A DNA stretch of 64,000 nt from Anaeramoeba flamelloides (Eukaryota > Metamonada > Anaeramoebidae), in assembly GCA_027625915.1 (NCBI GenBank), contig JANTQA010000032.1:15144001-15208000 (forward strand), in the 5' to 3' direction. Shown in pieces: positions 13,301 through 23,945 of the stretch; position 1 is the first letter of the stretch, and every line of letters begins with the position of its first letter. Both the position numbers and the translations under genes were made by a program. Under the pieces are notes generated by a model. The model was not told where the DNA came from. It worked only from the letters and a program-made list of their open reading frames with translations, and ran no database searches.

Positions 13301-16300
13301 TCAATCAGATTCTCGAATTATTTTTTATTTCTCAATTAGATGTAAAATAAATAATGATAAAATCAAACGAATTTGTCCAATAAATCTTTATTTCTGAAGA
13401 GAAATTTGAAAAAAACATCCTATTTTCTGAAATAAAACTAGAATTAGATGAATTAAATGAAAATAGGATTTTTAAATTTATTTTGTAAAATTCTTTAGAA
13501 ATAAAAAGTAATTTGTTTATCCAAAATTTTACAAACAAAAGTATTTCCATGAAGAATTAAAAATAAAACCAAATAGAGAATAAGTAATTGTATCAAATGT
13601 TACAGATAAGATCAAGAAATAAATGTTTTTTATTTATTTTTTTCAAGCTCAATCTTTTCATTTTTTTGATTTCCATTTTTTAATTGGTATGAAAATATAT
13701 TACACTATGGATATATTCCACTCTTGTATTTATTAAAATATCAATATATTTGGTTAAAGAAACGATTTGAAGAATTCAGTTTCGCATAAATGGTGGCACT
13801 CAAAAAATGAAAAATATACTTACTTCCTTAGTAATGCTATTAGAAGTGGTTTTGTGGTTAGTTTTGTCTAATATTCTTATCAAAATAAATTTTTAATTTT
13901 TAGGATCAAAATCTTTTTTTCTAATTTTGCAAATTTTAGTTTTGCTTTTTTAAATTTTTGTTTTGCTTTTTCAAATTTTTCTTTTGCTTTTTCAAATTTT
14001 AGTGTTTTCTTTTTTTTTTGTGTTTCTTTATTTTTTTTTTCTTTTTGTTTTCGTCATCTTTTTTTTTTTTCAAAAGTCAAGGAAAAAAAAAAATCTATGA
14101 AAAGACAAATAAACATTTAAAAAATTTCGACAATGTAATGTCTTTTAAAATGAATACATAATTTAAAAAAAAAAATCTTATTGCTCTCCTTTTTTCAGCA
14201 AAAGTTCATTTATAAAAAAATCACTAATTCTCATTTCAAAAATTGTGATTCACTTTTTTTTTTAGTTTTTGGTTTTATTTTTTATAGTTTTCAAAAATAC
14301 AAGGTTTTTATATATTTAGAATGATTTAAAAGTGAATTGTTAAAAAGATTTAATAATTAATTGTTCATTGAATACGACAAATCATTTTTTTTTTTATTTC
14401 AATTTATTATTTCATGTTATTCACAATTTTCAAATATAATTTATGTAGACAATTGCAATTAAAAAACAAATTGAAATAGATTATACTTTGACTGATATCA
14501 AATTTAACTAAAAAAAAAAAGAAAGAAGGGTATTCAAAAATCAATTATACCATAAATATAAAAAAAATAATAAATAATTTTCTTCCATTTCTTTAAACTA
14601 TATTTTTAATAAAAAAAAAAAAAAAAAAAAATATAAATAGCAAACTATTCCAAATATTATAATTGGAATGAGCAGAATACTTGTACAAACGATCAAGGAG
14701 CCATATGAAAATGTAACCCAACACGAATTTAATTTACTTCTATCTGGAATGATTAACACAATTGCAGATTTTATTATTCCAAGCCAATGGATTTTTAATT
14801 ACCCAAATGTAATTTCTGAAGTACTTGTTGCAATAGGAACAATTTTTGACTCAAAACCAAAAAAAAAAAAAAAATCAAAAGAAAAAAAGGATGAAGAAAA
14901 TACTTTAATTATTTCTGAACAGTTTATTTTCGAAGCACGTTGTATATTTTTAGAACTATTAAGAATTTCAGGAAATTTCCCTTTACCAAATGGACCATCT
15001 AATATTTCATCATCTATTAATGAAAATGATTTAATAAAGGAATCAGGTCTATCCAAAAAAGAATTTTTACAATACTGTAGATTCTTTGTGCATAATAATG
15101 ATCAATTATTTACTGTAATTAATAGTCCTTTTACCAATAATGAAGAAAAAGGTAATAATATATTTTTAGATTCAAATTATTCTTATTCTTATTTTTTTTT
15201 TTAGTAGATAACCGGTTTTGTTTTTTTGAAAAAAATCTGATTACAATGAATTATTTGAAAACCTAAATCCACTTTATTCTTATTAGACAAAGAAACCAAA
15301 AGTACATTTTATTTTATGTTGAAAAAATTTAAAATAAATGCTTGAAAATGGTTAAAAAATTTATAAAACTTGAAAAGTTTTTGAATTATCGACTGCTAAT
15401 ATATATATTAGAAATACAGTAACTTTAAAACTGAATGAAAGATCAATAGCAATTAAAAATTTTTTATTCAATAACGCATATATATACTTTTTTAAAAAAA
15501 TTAAATCGATTCAATTTTTGTTCAATTTGGTTATTTAAAGAAGTAGGATCATTTTACCATTTTTGAAAATCTTTAATTGAGAGAACCTTAATGTAAAAAT
15601 ATTTATTGAGTACCAAAAGAGTATTGAAACTTTGAAATCAAAATACCATTCCCTACTCTATTTGTGAAAAGAACTCAAAGTAAATCAGAGTTTAAATTTT
15701 TCAATTTTTTGAACTTTTTTTTTGATTCAAATTTTTATTTTTATTAAATTATGTTTTTGATCCAGAAATGTGTTTCATTAAAATAAGTAAAATTAATCAA
15801 ACGGTAAACCAAAAAAAAATAGACCCAAGTTGATGTGTATTTGAAACAAAACCTTTTCTTTTAAGATTGCAAACAAGAAAAATCACTTTTCCGAATAAGC
15901 TTGTTTAAATCAAAAATGAAAAAAAAAAAAAATTCGAACAAAGTATATTTCAGAAGATTTTTATTCTTTATCTTCTTAATTTGAACGAGATAAAACAATT
16001 CCACCCATTGAATTTCTTGTAACCATTTCTATTTTATTATTATTTTACAAAACATTTTTTTCACAAAATTTGCTTTCAAAATCTTTTTTTAAATATTTTT
16101 ATCAAACAAAGCCAAAAACAAAGAATACTGTTTCAAAGATTAAAGAGAAAGGGACTAAATTATCTGAATCAAAAAAACAATTACAAAAGGTTCAACTGAA
16201 AGAAATTGAAAAACTGAGAAAAAATTTGAAATCAAGATTCAGAATTATTTTGAGTTTTCAAATTGATGGAAAATAAATAATTTTAAAATCCAACGAATAC

Positions 16301-18285
16301 ATCCAATAAATCGATTATTTCTAAAGAGGTATCTAAAAAATATTATATTCTCTTAACCCTAAACTAGAATTAGAGAAATCAAATGAAAATAGAATTTTAA
16401 ATTCATTTTGTAAAATTCTTTATAAACTAAAAAGTAATTTGTTTCTCAAAAATTTTTATAATAAAAGTTTATCCATTGTAGAACTAAAAATAAAACCAAG
16501 TTAAGAAGAAGTTATTATGTTAAATGTTTAAAGATAAGATCAATAAATAAATGATTTTTATTTATTTATTCCTTGATCAATTTTTTCATTTTTTTGATTT
16601 CTATTTTTTTAATTGGTATGAAAATATATTATACTAGGATATTTCTACTCCTCCTCTATTTTTTAAAGTATTCATTTATTTGGTTAAACAAATGATTTTA
16701 AAGATTCGATTTTGAATCATTACAGTCAAAATTTGTAAAATGTATCTACTTACTTACTGACGAAATAAATAATTTTTTATTTGAAATTAGAATTTCTTGA
16801 AAAAAAAAGAAATTTTTAATTAGAAAAACTAACTTTTTATTTCGAAAACTTCTTAAAATTATGAATTTTAAAAAAAATATTAAAATATCAATTAGGTGAA
16901 AAATATCAGAAAATTGAGTCTTTTTTCTTATTAATCGACAAATTAAGATTGCAAAAAAAAAAAAAAAATGGGAGAAAGATGGAAATTAAAATAAATTTAA
17001 TTCAAATAAATTTTGCCTTCGGGAATATTGTTCTTATAATATAATACTTTATAATATTAACCAAAGTCATTTTTGTTTTAAATTTAAATTTTTTCACAAG
17101 ATTCTAAAAATAGCATAAACCTGTAAAATCAATTCAAATAAAATATTTTTAAAAATTAAAAAACAAAACTTTAAATTAAAAATTTTTAAACAGTTCAAAG
17201 AATAACAATGATATACTTGATTCAATTGGGAAAAAAAATATGATTTTTCTAAATACAGTTAATTGAAAAATAAATTCAAAATAAAATTTTTCCTTCATTT
17301 TCCCAAAAAAAAATTAAATATCAAGAATAAAATAGATCATTAAAGTTCCAATTCTAAACGAGAAAACCATAACAAACCTTGTTTCTGTCAAGGGAACCAA
17401 AAAAAATTCCAAATATTACTTATTTTTGATAATTAACCTTTTAAGAATAAAAAAGAAATAAATAGAATAATACACATCAGGGAATAGTTGATACCTGTAT
17501 GAAATAAATCTAATAAATATATTTTCTTTAAAAATTGAAAAACTCAAATTCTTTGTGAATAATATTGGAAAAAACAATAAATTTCAATTGGATCTTCGAT
17601 TAAAGATCAAAATAAAATTACATTAGAAATCAATATGATTTTTCTAAAATCATTCTCAACGTTTCAATAACATTAGAATAAGATCACGTTTTTACTTTGA
17701 GACTATAGATTGTATAATAAAAAAAAAAAATTTCCAAATGAATTACATGACAAAAGAAAATCAAAAAAAAAAAGAAAAAGCAAAATTTGTAAAAAATATT
17801 TTCAATTTTGAAATTTCCAAAATTAAATTTTTTATTCTAGTATCTATTTAAAACCTTTAAATATGTATAATTTACTCCCTCACAACTTTTCTTCTTTGAC
17901 TGGAAAATAATTTATAATCAAGATTTAATCAAAGAACAAAATTCTCTTTTCCTCGACATATTTGAAATATTTTTTTTAGATTTTTTATTAAAATTTATAA
18001 ACTAAAATTCAAAAATTTCCACACAGTAAAAACAGTTCCAAACAATCAGTATAATGAAAATTTTGTATAATATATTTGAGTTATTTAACCATTTTTTTTC
18101 TTTTTTTGTTTCTTGCTTTTTTATTATTACATAATTGCTTTCATTTGATCTAAAAATTTTTTTCGATAATTGGTATTATGTTACAATTTAGTTTCTTTTC
18201 AAAATAAAAAGACAAATAAAAATTAGTTGATGGTATCTAACCATTTGATTAATCAATAATTGTTATTAAAATGTTAACAAATTTA

Positions 18286-18327
<42 letters not shown>

Positions 18328-21300
18328 AGCACCCCGGATTTGCCTAAATTTCATCAAGTTTTTTAAATTAGATTTAAAATGATATTGATCTACTAATATA
18401 TTAATTTTCTTATTTGTCTTTAATCCAGATTTGAATTATAATAAAAAGTCAAAATAGTTCAAAGATAAAGTAGTTAAGTTATTGATTTTTTTTTGAAATT
18501 GAAAAAAAAATAATTATTATTCATTTTTTACATTTTTTTTTAAAGATTTTTATTTTTATTTTATTTTTTTAAATCAGAAATTTTATTACATTAATAGTAA
18601 TTCAAAACTCAACACATTAATTTATTAATAATAACCATCAAACAACTTTGCCATTTTTTGATAAAAAAAAATCAATAAAAAAATAAATTACTTTGAAATT
18701 TAATTTTTTTTTATAGAAAAAATTTCAATAAATATCCAATTAAGAGAAAAATGAAATTTATTTCTTTAGGCCAAAATTAAATTTTTAATATGATTAATTT
18801 TCTAAAACTTTTATTTAAACAATAGATAATAATTGAAAATCAAAAAAAAAAAAAAAAATTGTAAAATAATTTCAATATATTAAATTGGAATAAAACAAAT
18901 ATAAATTACTTTTTATATCGATAAAATATTTATACCTAAATTTAAAATAAAATAAAAAATAACTCTTAAATATTATTCCAATATAATAAAATAATCTCCA
19001 AAACCAAATTTTTTTTATTGCATTTTGTTATTGGTAAAAATTTGAATAATATATTTGTGATATTTGGATTTTCCCTTAATAAATTAATCCAGATCTTGTT
19101 AAATAAGTTCTGATATATGGTCTCTTATTCAACAATATTGTTTATTTTATGTCTAGATTTTAAAAAGTCAAAAATTAAAAAATTGTAAAAATAGGAAAAA
19201 AAAATCAATTATTAATCTGACTCGAACTATTGGCCAAATCATTTAAAATTGAAAAAAAATCTTGTTGAAAAAATTGTAAAATTTTACAATGAAAAAAAAT
19301 TTGATTTTTTTTTCTAATTTAATTTATATTTTTTTTTATTTTTAAATTATTTAGAATCTAATATAGATATTGATATTGAATAGTAATCAGTAGATAAAAC
19401 AAATTTTCTATATGATGAAATAATAACTTTTATAATGAATAAATTATTTAATCAAGCATTTTAGGCAATTTTGGGGTGCAAAGGGACCCCAAAAAAATTT
19501 CCAGTAAAGTATGATGTGTTTTAAATATTAAAACTAAGAGGTTTTTAATGTCTAGACAAACTTTTCAAAAAAAAAAAAATTTATTTTGACAAAATTTAGA
19601 AAAATAATAAAATCACAATAACCAAAAAAAAATTCCCAATGTAGAAAAATTGTTTTCAAGTTATTTTTTTATTTATAGTAACTGTACAAATTTTAATAAT
19701 AAATTTTTTCTTTCTAAGATAATTTATTATAAATTCTATATCTTATAATCCTTTGATAACATTTCAAATTAAAAATTTTATTTGAAATGTTTTTAGGTTA
19801 TTTGGGGTGCTAAGGGATATATGCCCATCTCCAAAATTTTTAACACACCCATTTATTTATTAGTATTGGTAACTATTTATTTTTTATTTTGTGAGTATTG
19901 TAATTTATAAATAATTGTTAATATTTCAATTAGTTAGTGGTTCTAATTTAGTATTTTACAACAAAAGTGTATTTGATAATGATAATATTTTTTTATTATT
20001 AATTGAATTTTGGTGTGATGAAAAATTTGAATTGGGCTTTATTATAAAATCATAATTATTTTTTATTTTTTTATTAAACTTCATAAAAACTGATATTGTT
20101 TGATTTTGTATTTTTAAACCCCATACAAGAAAAAGATAAAAAAAAACCCATTTCTCTTTAAAAAAAATTCTTATGATAACACTTTATTTTATTTCTTCTA
20201 AAATAATAATATTAACAATAATAACAACATCAAAATATCAAAATCCAAAAAACAATAAAATAAAATAAAAATAGCTAATAATACTTATGTAATAGTTCGA
20301 GATTTAACCGGAAAATCAAGTTGGATTTTTAAATTTAGATTACTTCCATTGAGCTTTCAAAGAACTAATGAAGAATATTTCATTGAAAATAAAAGAGAAG
20401 GGAAATTGAAATCGCCAAAGTATTATGAAGCAAAGCCACTTTCAAAAGAGAAGAAGAAAGAATTAGAAATTGAATTTGATTTACCAATCGAAAATGACAA
20501 GCTAATTCCTAATTATATTGAAACTAATCAAAAGGTCATTAAAACTGCAGTAATCATTCAGCACCGACTTGAAGAAGTTACCAAATTTATTGAAGAGGAA
20601 TTTACTGATCATGATTTAACAATCAAACCGCCAAATCCTATTAAAAAATCCGACAAGAAATATAAATTTAATGAATCAAGAATGCTATTAGCCAATTTAA
20701 ATCTTATTCACAACAGTGCAAAGAATAATATTCAATTAATAAATTCAAATGAATCATTTTTTGAAGATTTAAAAAAATTAGATCATACACCCGAAAGGAA
20801 TAGACTCTCAATTGGTATTATTTATATTGAAAAGGGGCAAAACAGAATGAACAATGGCGATGGTATATTTGAGAATTTAAATAACAAAGTGGATCTTGAA
20901 TATAAAAACTTTTTAAAAGAAATTGGCTGGATTGTTGATTTAAAAGATCATGATGGTTGGGACAGTGGTTTAAATTATAAAAAAACAGGTCGGTACACCC
21001 CTTATTATGCAAATTATTCAACAGAAATCGTTTTCCATACTTCGACAATGTTGGATTTGATCAAACCTGAAAAAAGAAAAAAGATAATTGCGAAAAATAA
21101 AATCGTTATTGTTTGGTGCAATGACCAAAGGAATTTCAATCCTAAATGTATTAAATCAAAAGATAATTTGGTATTTATAATCATTCGCCCACATTTCACC
21201 GGCTTAAATACAGTTTCAATTGAAGATTATTCTGGTATTATCCATTATTCTGGCTTGTTAATGAATCATTGTTTAGTCGGTAGAAAGATTTTGGCCAATT

Positions 21301-21569
21301 TAGTCAGAGTGACAGCAATAAATTATTTATTAGAATTCCTTTCACAAAAGCAAGTTTTCCCTCATCCTTATTTAAGAAGAAATTTATTAATCAATGATAT
21401 GATAGAAAAACATTCTGTCAAGGTTAACCCTGACCAGTTGTTATCCCAATTCATTTCTGGAATTAACCCTAAAGATTTGAGTGAAAAAAAGAATTCATCA
21501 TCACAAAAATCTGAGAATTTTTTAAAGATAAAAAATAAAACAAATATTGAGACAAAAAAAATTCTTTAA
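1345..21569 (+). CDS. RALGAPB: Ral GTPase-activating protein, beta subunit (multi-exon, 5' end incomplete)
   Basis: RalGAP beta pairs with a catalytic alpha subunit to inactivate Ral-type GTPases. I rebuilt the exons at 1345-1613, 2295-2555, 9034-9230, 10810-10892, 11164-11639, 11855-12286, 14641-15151 and 20275-21569. Every junction is GT-AG and every phase agrees, giving 1,173 residues plus a missing start; the human protein is about 1,490. Colinear landmarks with human RALGAPB include HIKWLFEFMGQAFALPIE (human EVKWTMEVICYGLTLPLD), LYELW, VQWSATIFGLTNRV, FLHILGNPNRFNSP (human FLHMLSNPVDLSNP), FGKWLFEA, LPNGPSN and YVIVRDLTGKSSW. The last exon holds the Rap/RanGAP-like domain at about residues 905-1140, with FLKEIGWIVDL, PYYANYSTEIVFH, VIVWC and VRVTAIN. 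The alpha-subunit GND catalytic segment reads AKN here, as expected for a non-catalytic beta subunit. The serine-rich linkers of the human protein are mostly absent. Confidence 0.92.
1614..2294 (+). other. RalGAP beta intron with a 10-bp tandem repeat
   Basis: The donor CGT-GTAATT follows the codons YYFLR and the acceptor is a weak AAAAAAG before GAAATTATG. Both sides are in phase 0. At about 1818-1855 there is a tandem of roughly four 10-bp units related to CAGCAATAAA. No gene is seen in either strand. Confidence 0.7.
2985..3130 (+). other. unrecognised coding-like patch inside an intron
   Basis: A frame open from about 2985 to a TAA at 3128 reads, in part, TIPEKECFEEQPILESFLTL and then DFIKCFIHSLSIIIRKRK. 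Its amino-acid mix is that of a real globular helix rather than translated poly-A or poly-T. RalGAP beta does not need extra residues at this point, because the flanking exons are contiguous in its homologues. It may be a captured gene fragment, an alternative exon or chance. Confidence 0.2.
3165..4075 (+). repeat. dispersed repeat family C, copy 1, with hairpin units
   Basis: It matches the sequence at about 47578-48785 in the same order along its length, with many small indels. Its centre contains two long imperfect palindromes back to back. One runs 3532-3620. The other runs 3623-3706, where arms containing AGGTTTTCCAAAATTCAAAA and TTTTAAATTCTGGAAAACCT face each other. Both palindromes begin with GTGTCCTAGGTTTT and end with AAACCTAACGG. 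No open frame is present, so this is a non-coding, possibly mobile unit. Confidence 0.75.
5454..5941 (-). other. two overlapping hydrophobic open frames, unrecognised
   Basis: Two frames, 88 and 114 codons, overlap on the - strand just before an inverted-repeat element. Both are rich in Phe, Leu and Tyr, and the second contains FITLDELRILKGLANKKN, which looks more protein-like than its surroundings. They could be a decayed gene carried by a mobile element, or chance in T-rich DNA. I recognise no domain and would not call a functional gene. Confidence 0.15.
5988..6745. mobile_element. 758-bp inverted-repeat element (MITE-like), TTAA flanks
   Basis: The left end begins GGGATTAGTGTC and the right end, read on the other strand, begins GGGATTAACGTC. 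Similarity between the ends continues for about 70 bp, through GTTGTAATTGAGTGTAAAT on the left and GTTGTAATTGAATGTAAAT on the right. TTAA stands on both sides, which could be the target duplication. No open frame long enough for a transposase lies inside, so this is a non-autonomous DNA element. The end divergence, roughly a quarter of positions, suggests it is old. Confidence 0.7.
6992..7430. mobile_element. 439-bp inverted-repeat element, family D copy 1 (MITE-like)
   Basis: Ends of about 48 bp are near-perfect inverted copies. The left has AGGGAAAAAAAGTTCAACAC followed by TTTTTAATTGGAAACCTTAA. The right has the reverse complement with two or three differences. The interior matches the sequence at 44999-45475, for instance ATTAAAGACAAAAT and ACTATCTTTTGGTAT. 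Flanks are TTA on the left and TTC on the right, compatible with a 3-bp target duplication that has mutated once. Confidence 0.8.
9231..10809 (+). other. RalGAP beta intron (1.6 kb), no element recognised
   Basis: The donor CT-GTAAAA splits a codon that is completed by G after the acceptor TATTTAG, giving LPPLDITFQ, which matches the human LIPPEMD region. The interior is AT-rich with poly-T and poly-A tracts, and I see no repeat or coding signal in it. Confidence 0.75.
11056..11074. repeat. perfect short palindrome
   Basis: GAGGGGTTA and TAACCCCTC face each other around one base, inside a 271-bp intron of the RalGAP beta gene. The block of G and C is unusual here. It could be the footprint of an excised inverted-repeat element or a hairpin in the pre-mRNA. 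No function is claimed. Confidence 0.5.
12607..13830. mobile_element. 1.2-kb inverted-repeat element, family A copy 1
   Basis: With TA at each side, the left end begins AGGAAGTAAGTA and the right end is its exact inverse, TACTTACTTCCT. A weaker inverted match continues inward (TTTTTTGAGT with GATATTGAAAC against the inverse of GTTTCGCATAAATGG). The body matches two other loci, at 15537-16759 and 53290-53915. A short frame at 13146-13397 is shared with copy 2. No recognisable transposase is present. TA duplication and short ends fit a Tc1/mariner-type mover, but that is inference. Confidence 0.75.
13926..14003. repeat. tandem repeat of about 21 bp, four units
   Basis: Units related to TTTTGCTTTTTCAAATTTT follow one another with small changes within the RalGAP beta intron. 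It is a T-rich minisatellite with no coding potential. Confidence 0.6.
15537..16759. mobile_element. 1.2-kb inverted-repeat element, family A copy 2 (diverged)
   Basis: It matches copy 1 at 12607-13830 almost end to end. Shared landmarks include the CTCTATTTGTGAAAAGAA segment, the ATTTTTATCAAACAAA segment and the final AATTGGTATGAAAATATATT segment. The ends are more worn: AAGAAGTAGGATCATTTTACC on the left against the inverse of GTAAAATGTATCTACTTACT on the right. A 68-codon frame at 16070-16276 parallels the short frame of copy 1. Confidence 0.75.
18007..20055 (+). repeat. dispersed repeat family B, copy 1, split by an inserted element
   Basis: The parts 18007-18319 and 19820-20055 together match the uninterrupted copy at 22341-22877. 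The left part contains TTTCCACACAG, CCAAACAATCA and AAAATTAGTTG; the right part contains TTAACACACCCAT and TTTTGTGAGTATTGTAATTT. The break falls exactly where a TA-rich target has taken a 1.5-kb insertion. No reading frame is present. Confidence 0.8.
18322..19817. mobile_element. 1.5-kb TA-flanked inverted-repeat element inserted in a family B repeat
   Basis: The left end begins TCCCTTAGCACCCC after TA, and the right end is its exact inverse followed by TA. The match resumes a few bases inward with CCTAAA. It sits in a TA microsatellite. A TA target duplication with short ends is typical of Tc1/mariner-type transposons. No open frame of useful length exists, so this copy is non-autonomous. 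An extra inner copy of the right end lies at 19460-19486. Confidence 0.8.
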
Positions 21570-22340
21570 AATTTTTTTTTTCATTTTACATTTTTATTTA
21601 TTATTTTTTGATTTTTTATTGATTGTTTTTCTAATTTTTTTTATTTTTCTTATTTATTGTTATTATTATTTATTTTTTTTACATTTAAAGGTGTTTAACA
21701 CTTTCCCAAAAAAAAAAAAATCAAATAAATTTTTTTATTTTTACAAAACTTTTTTTTATTATTAAAATTTATTTTTTTAAATTGATGACAAAAGTATCAA
21801 GTTACTATTATTCAAAAGACTTGTAATTACAAATAGAATATTAAATTTCAAATTCTCAAAAACATTTAAATAACTTGTAAATACAATAAAAATAAATTTT
21901 GTTCTAAAAGTCTCAATTCTCAATTGGGTTTAGATTACAATTATTTACCCGAGTTATTTTATTTCAATTATATTATTGATTGGAAATTTTTAAACATTTA
22001 AAAAATTATTTAAAAGTTATAAACACATTGATTAATAAAATTATTTGTAAATTAAAGAAATATTTCTTGATCTAATTGTTTAAAAAATATTGTTTGCTTC
22101 TCACTTACTAATTGAAATCTAAACATAAAAAATAAATAAAAATAATATATATATATATATATATATTTCCCTACTGCACAAAAAACACTAAAAATGGAAA
22201 ACTGAACAAATACCTTCCATTAAAAAAATTAAAAAAACTAAATGAAAATAGATAAATAAATAATGTTTCCATTTAACTTTTTCTTGAAAACATTTTTTGC
22301 CAAAATAATTGAATTCAAACTTGAAAGTATGTAATCTAAA

Positions 22341-22877
22341 ATTCAATATTTTCCACACAGCTAAAACCTTCCAAACAATCACAATAATATAATTTTATTG
22401 AAATTGGAGATAATTTTGATTTTTGTAAAATTTGAAAATCATTTTTTCATCTTTTAGTTTTTCTTTTCATTTCATTGTTTAAATTACGTAATTTGTTTCG
22501 TTGGATCAATTTTTTTTTCAACCATTGATATTAGGTTAAAGTTGAGTTTGTTCAAAATAGAAGAACTCAAATAAAATTAGTTGGTATTATCTAATCTTTG
22601 ATCGATCAATATTCCTAATAGAATTTAAAAAAATTTACCGATGTATTTTTTTGTTTTGCTCTCCTCCAAAATTTTAAACACACCCATGATTTATTTGTAT
22701 TGATAATTATTTATTTATTGTTTTGTGAGTATTGTAATTTATAAACAAGTGTTAACATTTCAATTAGTGAATGGTTCTAATTTAGTAAATCTTCTTGAAT
22801 TGATTAAAAAAGTTTTTTTTTTCACAAATCGAATTTTGGTGTGTTAAAAATTTTGAATTGGAGTTTATATTTTTATA
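22341..22877 (+). repeat. dispersed repeat family B, copy 2 (uninterrupted)
   Basis: This is the intact counterpart of the split copy at 18007-20055 and shows what the target looked like before insertion. Shared blocks include TTTCCACACAG, CCAAACAATCA, ATTAGTTG, TTAAACACACCCAT and GTGAGTATTGTAATTTATAAA. The boundaries are approximate, and no inverted ends are evident. Confidence 0.7.
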
Positions 22878-23289
22878 TACACTCCCTTATTTTAACTCTT
22901 TTACTAAAACAAATTCTAAATTATGGGAATTTTATTTTCACAAAAGGGACTAATTTGGTCTTCAAAATTTTTTTTATTTTAAAATGGAAAAATTAAAAAA
23001 AAAGTTATTGAAAAAAGATACTCTCTGGAAAAATATTCTAATTTAATATATTAACTTATTCTTTTGATTTCAAAATTTTCTCAACCCCAATTTTTCAAAA
23101 AAAATTAAAAAAAGTGAACAGTAATCTTGAAAATATTTTCGATATTCAAAAGTTGAGAGTGTTTTTATTCTAAAAAATTTTATACCGTGGTTAATTGAAT
23201 TGAGTTATAAGCTTAATTTCGAAAAATATTAATCAGAAAAAAATAGTGCTTAATTTTATTAAGGACATATATATAAATAATTCAAAAAA

Positions 23290-23945
23290 ATTAGAAATTG
23301 ATCTTTTTTGTATAAAGATTTAGATTGTGGAATTTTTATTTATTATTGATAATCTTTTTATTGGGTTTTTACCCCTCCTGTGAATTCAGAAAGAGCGGAG
23401 TAAAATATTTTGGTAGAATGTCATAGAGTACTGTAGAGTGTCTAGGCTTTTTTTTTTAATTTTTGAAAAACAAAAAAAAATTTCAGAAATTTTCAATTAA
23501 TTTCTAAAATTAAAAAAAACCTAACAGCACTTTTCCAGAATTCAAAAGAATAGAGTAAAATCAAACATTTAAAAAATTCTTTTAAATCCAGGAAAACCGG
23601 ACGGCGCTTTTCTTGAGGTTTTCTGTACAAACTGAGAAGTGTTCTAGGTTTTTTTTACTTTTCGAAATAAACGGAAAACTCAAGAAAACCTAACAGTGTT
23701 TTTTTTTTTTCAATTTGAGAAATAAAAAGAAAATTTCTTAAATTTTCTTTTTATTTCTTAAATTAAAAAAAAAGCAAAGGACGGTTTACCAGAATATAAA
23801 AGAATTGAATAAAATGAAATATTTTAATGTATTATTTCAAATCCTGGAAAACCTAATGGATAGTGGATAATTATTAATTTGGTCATGCAAATATAACTGA
23901 TATTTTTATATTTATATTTTAATTATTTTTCTTCTTCTCTTTTTT
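23290..23945 (+). repeat. hairpin repeat family G, copy 1
   Basis: It begins with CTCCTGTGAATTC preceded by a T-rich segment and ends in a TTTTAATTATTTTTCTTC run, as does the copy at 41045-41575. In between are imperfect palindromic units with arms such as TTTTCCAGAATTCAAAAGAA facing TTCTTTTAAATCCAGGAAAA. The units begin with AGTACTGTAGAGTGTCTAGG. The same hairpin arms occur in family C. Confidence 0.65.

Larger units (their letters stand above)
12287..14640 (+). other. RalGAP beta intron (2.35 kb) containing a family A element
   Basis: The donor ACA-GTAATT and the acceptor AATAG are both in phase 0, joining INDCST to QTIPNIIIGMSRILVQ. Most of the intron is one 1.2-kb inverted-repeat element. 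Upstream of it, near 12341-12372, is a reversed remnant of the CACTCTAC-type motif that starts the hairpin repeats elsewhere. Downstream is a run of about four 21-bp TTTTGCTTTTTCAAATTTT units. Confidence 0.75.
15152..20274 (+). other. giant RalGAP beta intron (5.1 kb) with nested elements
   Basis: The donor AAAG-GTAATA leaves one base, completed by CT after the acceptor AAATAG to give ANNTYVIVRDLTGKSSW; the human counterpart reads VTVLVRGMSGRLAW. Inside lie a family A element (15537-16759), a family B repeat, and a TA-flanked inverted-repeat element inserted into that B copy. The stretch at 16760-18000 is AT-rich with no feature I can name. Confidence 0.8.
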
